Source: Acholeplasmatales bacterium Tener_01
Lineage (GTDB): Bacteria > Bacillota_I > Bacilli_A > ML615J-28 > CAG-698
Assembly: GCA_001604495.1 (NCBI GenBank)
Contig: LVBR01000097.1
Coordinates: 1 to 6,285 of the forward strand
Direction: 5' to 3'
Length of the DNA stretch: 6,285 nt
Within the stretch, counting starts at the first letter, position 1. The number at the start of each line of letters is the position of its first letter. The translations under genes were made by a program, and so were the position numbers. The notes under the pieces are model-generated. The model worked only from the letters and a program-made list of their open reading frames with translations. It had not been told where the DNA came from and searched no databases. This document shows, one piece after another, positions 4,497 through 6,285 of the stretch.

Positions 4497-6285
4497 TTAA
4501 CGAGCAGCTTGAACTAATGAAGTAAGTGTAATACTCTTAGTTTCTCCACCCTTAGTTACTGTAATAGTGTAAGTAACAGTTGTAGCTGTGCTAGGTCCCT
4601 TACCAACAACTCTACCTGTGCTATCAATGATATCAGGATTGTTAGAAGTGAATGTAATAGTGTATCCACTATAGTACTTAGCTACCATATATTCTGTATA
4701 TACCATATCTAAGAACATATCAACTCTACCTGCATTAATCATTGTGTTAGGACAAGTCTTGTTAGAGAAGTTGTTATGGAACATAACTCTATCAGGAGTT
4801 AAATTATGTTTAACAAGAAGTGAAGCAACTAATTTTGCAAGACGTTGCCATGTTAGATATACATCGCTTCCTGTGTTAACAGCAGATTCAATACCGATAC
4901 CGTTTAAGTTACCACCACGGATACAAACTTTCTTACCATATCCACTACCTACATGAGTAGTTGGTAAATAGTAATATCCATCTTTAACGATTGCACTAAT
5001 ACCAAGATCGTTAGTTCCTGTTGCGCTTGTAGCACCACTTGGAAGTTTGATATTAGTCTTTTGGCCATCAACGTAGAAGTAACCATCGCTACCTAATGTA
5101 ACTTGTGCACGATAACGTAGGTCATCACTTGCCTTAATTCCTGTGTTTGTTAGAGTTGTAGTAGTTCCCCAACTTGTTCCATCACCTGCATGCCATGCAA
5201 CTACATTGTCAGCAAGTTGTTGGTAAATACCATCATTACCAACAGTGTAATGCCAACTTGATTGATCGTTACTAGCACTTACGCACCAGTTAGAGTTAGC
5301 TTTTGCAGTAGATGAAGGAGATGCAGCACCAGTATCATGAACAACAACGAATTCAATTGATTGCATTGTTCCACTAGTATTGCCATTGTTACATGGATTT
5401 TGTTGAATAGCAGGTAAATCAGCTGCATAATATGCATTTACTGATTGGTAAACATCGTGATGAACACTAGTATAACCTGCTTCATATCCAATGTAGTTAA
5501 TATTCATGTTTTCAACAACAGCTCTGTGTCCTTGTACAAGTAAATCTAATAATTTGTCGATTTCACTATCGCCACTCTTTTCTTTAACTTGTAATTCAAC
5601 ACTTTGTTTGATGTTAGTTCCTTTAATTTGAGCAGTAATTGTTACTTTACCAACAGCTAAAGCTTTAACTTTACCACCAGAAACTGTTGCAATATTTGAA
5701 TTGCTTGTTAACCATTCGATTTCACCAGTTGTAATGCTACCAGCGATCTTAGCAGTCATTGTTAATTGATCATCAACACTTAAGATTCCGCTTCCGCTGA
5801 ATGTTAAAACAACTTCTTGGTAATCAACAAATTCGAATTCAACGCTTGCTTTTACAGTTGGATTGTGGATATATGTTGCAGTAACTGTAACTTTACCACT
5901 CTTTAAACCAGTGATTACACCATCAGCTGAGATCTTAGCGATTGTTGTATCACTAACGCTCCATGTTACACCAACGTTTGCAGTATTCTTTGGAGTATAT
6001 TCAACTTCTAATTGCTTTGATTGACCAACTTTAAGTGTATCTTTTTCGAAACTTAATCCAGTTGCCTTAGCATTTGGATCTGGAATATCATCGATACTTT
6101 GAACAGTAGTTGTATAAGTTACATCGCCACCAAACTTATAGTTTTCGGCTTTATTTAATTTACCACTCTTTAGATATAGACATTCTGTTGCATCAAGTGA
6201 TACACCACCGCTTGTTGATGTGTCAGCAGATTTGTTATAGAAGTAGTAAACACACTTGTTATCATTGAAGATATTATATTTACAG
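4497..6285 (-). CDS. Secreted N-acetylmuramoyl-L-alanine amidase with Big_2 Ig-like domains, 5' end cut by window
   Basis: The frame is open from 6285 to the TAA at 4499-4497, giving 595 residues without a start; an ATG at 5759 falls inside an Ig-like domain and is not the start. In partial numbering, 1-73 is unrecognised, about 74-155 is a Big_2 domain (GVTWSVSDTTIAKIS, GVITGLKSGKVTVTA), about 156-235 is a second (IEWLTSNSNIATVSGGKVKA), and 236-305 is a linker. About 306-535 is an Amidase_2 zinc amidase, which cuts the MurNAc-L-alanine bond of peptidoglycan. Predicted zinc ligands are H316 (VVVHDTG), H503 and C511 (MFHNNFSNKTCP); H365 (AWHAGDG) and E466 (GIGIES) are active-site candidates. 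Some 90 residues between the last two form an insertion with DGYFYVDGQKT and DGYYYLP. Residues 537-592 are a degenerate Ig-like domain (ITFTSNNPDIIDSTGRVVGK). No LPXTG anchor is present. It is probably extracellular, acting in wall remodelling; the missing N-terminus should carry a signal peptide. Confidence 0.92.
   Translation of the reverse strand, partial: CKYNIFNDNKCVYYFYNKSADTSTSGGVSLDATECLYLKSGKLNKAENYKFGGDVTYTTTVQSIDDIPDPNAKATGLSFEKDTLKVGQSKQLEVEYTPKNTANVGVTWSVSDTTIAKISADGVITGLKSGKVTVTATYIHNPTVKASVEFEFVDYQEVVLTFSGSGILSVDDQLTMTAKIAGSITTGEIEWLTSNSNIATVSGGKVKALAVGKVTITAQIKGTNIKQSVELQVKEKSGDSEIDKLLDLLVQGHRAVVENMNINYIGYEAGYTSVHHDVYQSVNAYYAADLPAIQQNPCNNGNTSGTMQSIEFVVVHDTGAASPSSTAKANSNWCVSASNDQSSWHYTVGNDGIYQQLADNVVAWHAGDGTSWGTTTTLTNTGIKASDDLRYRAQVTLGSDGYFYVDGQKTNIKLPSGATSATGTNDLGISAIVKDGYYYLPTTHVGSGYGKKVCIRGGNLNGIGIESAVNTGSDVYLTWQRLAKLVASLLVKHNLTPDRVMFHNNFSNKTCPNTMINAGRVDMFLDMVYTEYMVAKYYSGYTITFTSNNPDIIDSTGRVVGKGPSTATTVTYTITVTKGGETKSITLTSLVQAAR

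Noticed and set aside
4744..4956. Plus-strand 70-codon frame
   Set aside because: It is antisense to the amidase catalytic domain, whose motifs are intact.
361..6180. Recurring LKSG-type peptide and similar DNA (near 400, 5895 and 6165) in the two secreted genes
   Set aside because: The shared stretch is only about 12-14 bases and fits ordinary codon choice in beta-rich proteins; it does not form a DNA repeat.

Overview
This 6.3 kb window comes from an AT-rich, Gram-positive-type bacterium. Its Shine-Dalgarno sites match a Firmicutes anti-SD, its promoters are consensus sigma-A types with 17-nt spacers, and its secreted proteins carry Big_2 (bacterial Ig-like) domains. miaB ends in TGA, and every tryptophan codon I read in the two flanking secreted genes and the ferredoxin-type gene is TGG. 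The standard code therefore applies, which argues against Mycoplasma or Spiroplasma. An uncultured host-associated lineage of Bacilli (RF39-like or Erysipelotrichia-like) is my best guess; this is inference from protein style, not a phylogenetic result.

Layout from left to right. (1) 1-988, minus strand: the N-terminal 329 residues of a secreted phosphodiester-glycosidase (NAGPA-like) protein, running off the left edge. (2) 989-1112: a divergent intergenic region with a strong minus-strand promoter and a plus-strand promoter that coincides with a near-perfect 27-bp inverted repeat. (3) 1113-2252, plus strand: a DUF362 protein with a C-terminal double [4Fe-4S] ferredoxin module. (4) 2252-2306: a compact convergent junction with two hairpin terminators. 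(5) 2302-4402, minus strand: a two-gene operon of miaB (tRNA methylthiotransferase) followed by an overlapping unrecognised gene, with its own promoter at 4422-4450. (6) 4453-4484: terminator of the next gene upstream. (7) 4497-6285, minus strand: the C-terminal 595 residues of a large secreted N-acetylmuramoyl-L-alanine amidase with flanking Ig-like domains, entering from the right edge with no start in the window.

The middle is an intracellular tRNA-modification and iron-sulfur block, bracketed by two secreted proteins that probably act on cell-wall or surface glycans. MiaB and the DUF362 protein both need Fe-S clusters, but nothing shows that they are functionally linked. I see no mobile elements, CRISPR array, tRNA or rRNA, and no stretch over 300 bases without a gene. 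The points most worth following up are the inverted repeat overlapping the DUF362 promoter, the unknown gene in the miaB operon (probable TTG start), the consistently very short predicted 5' leaders, and the Cys-rich NAGPA-like exoprotein.
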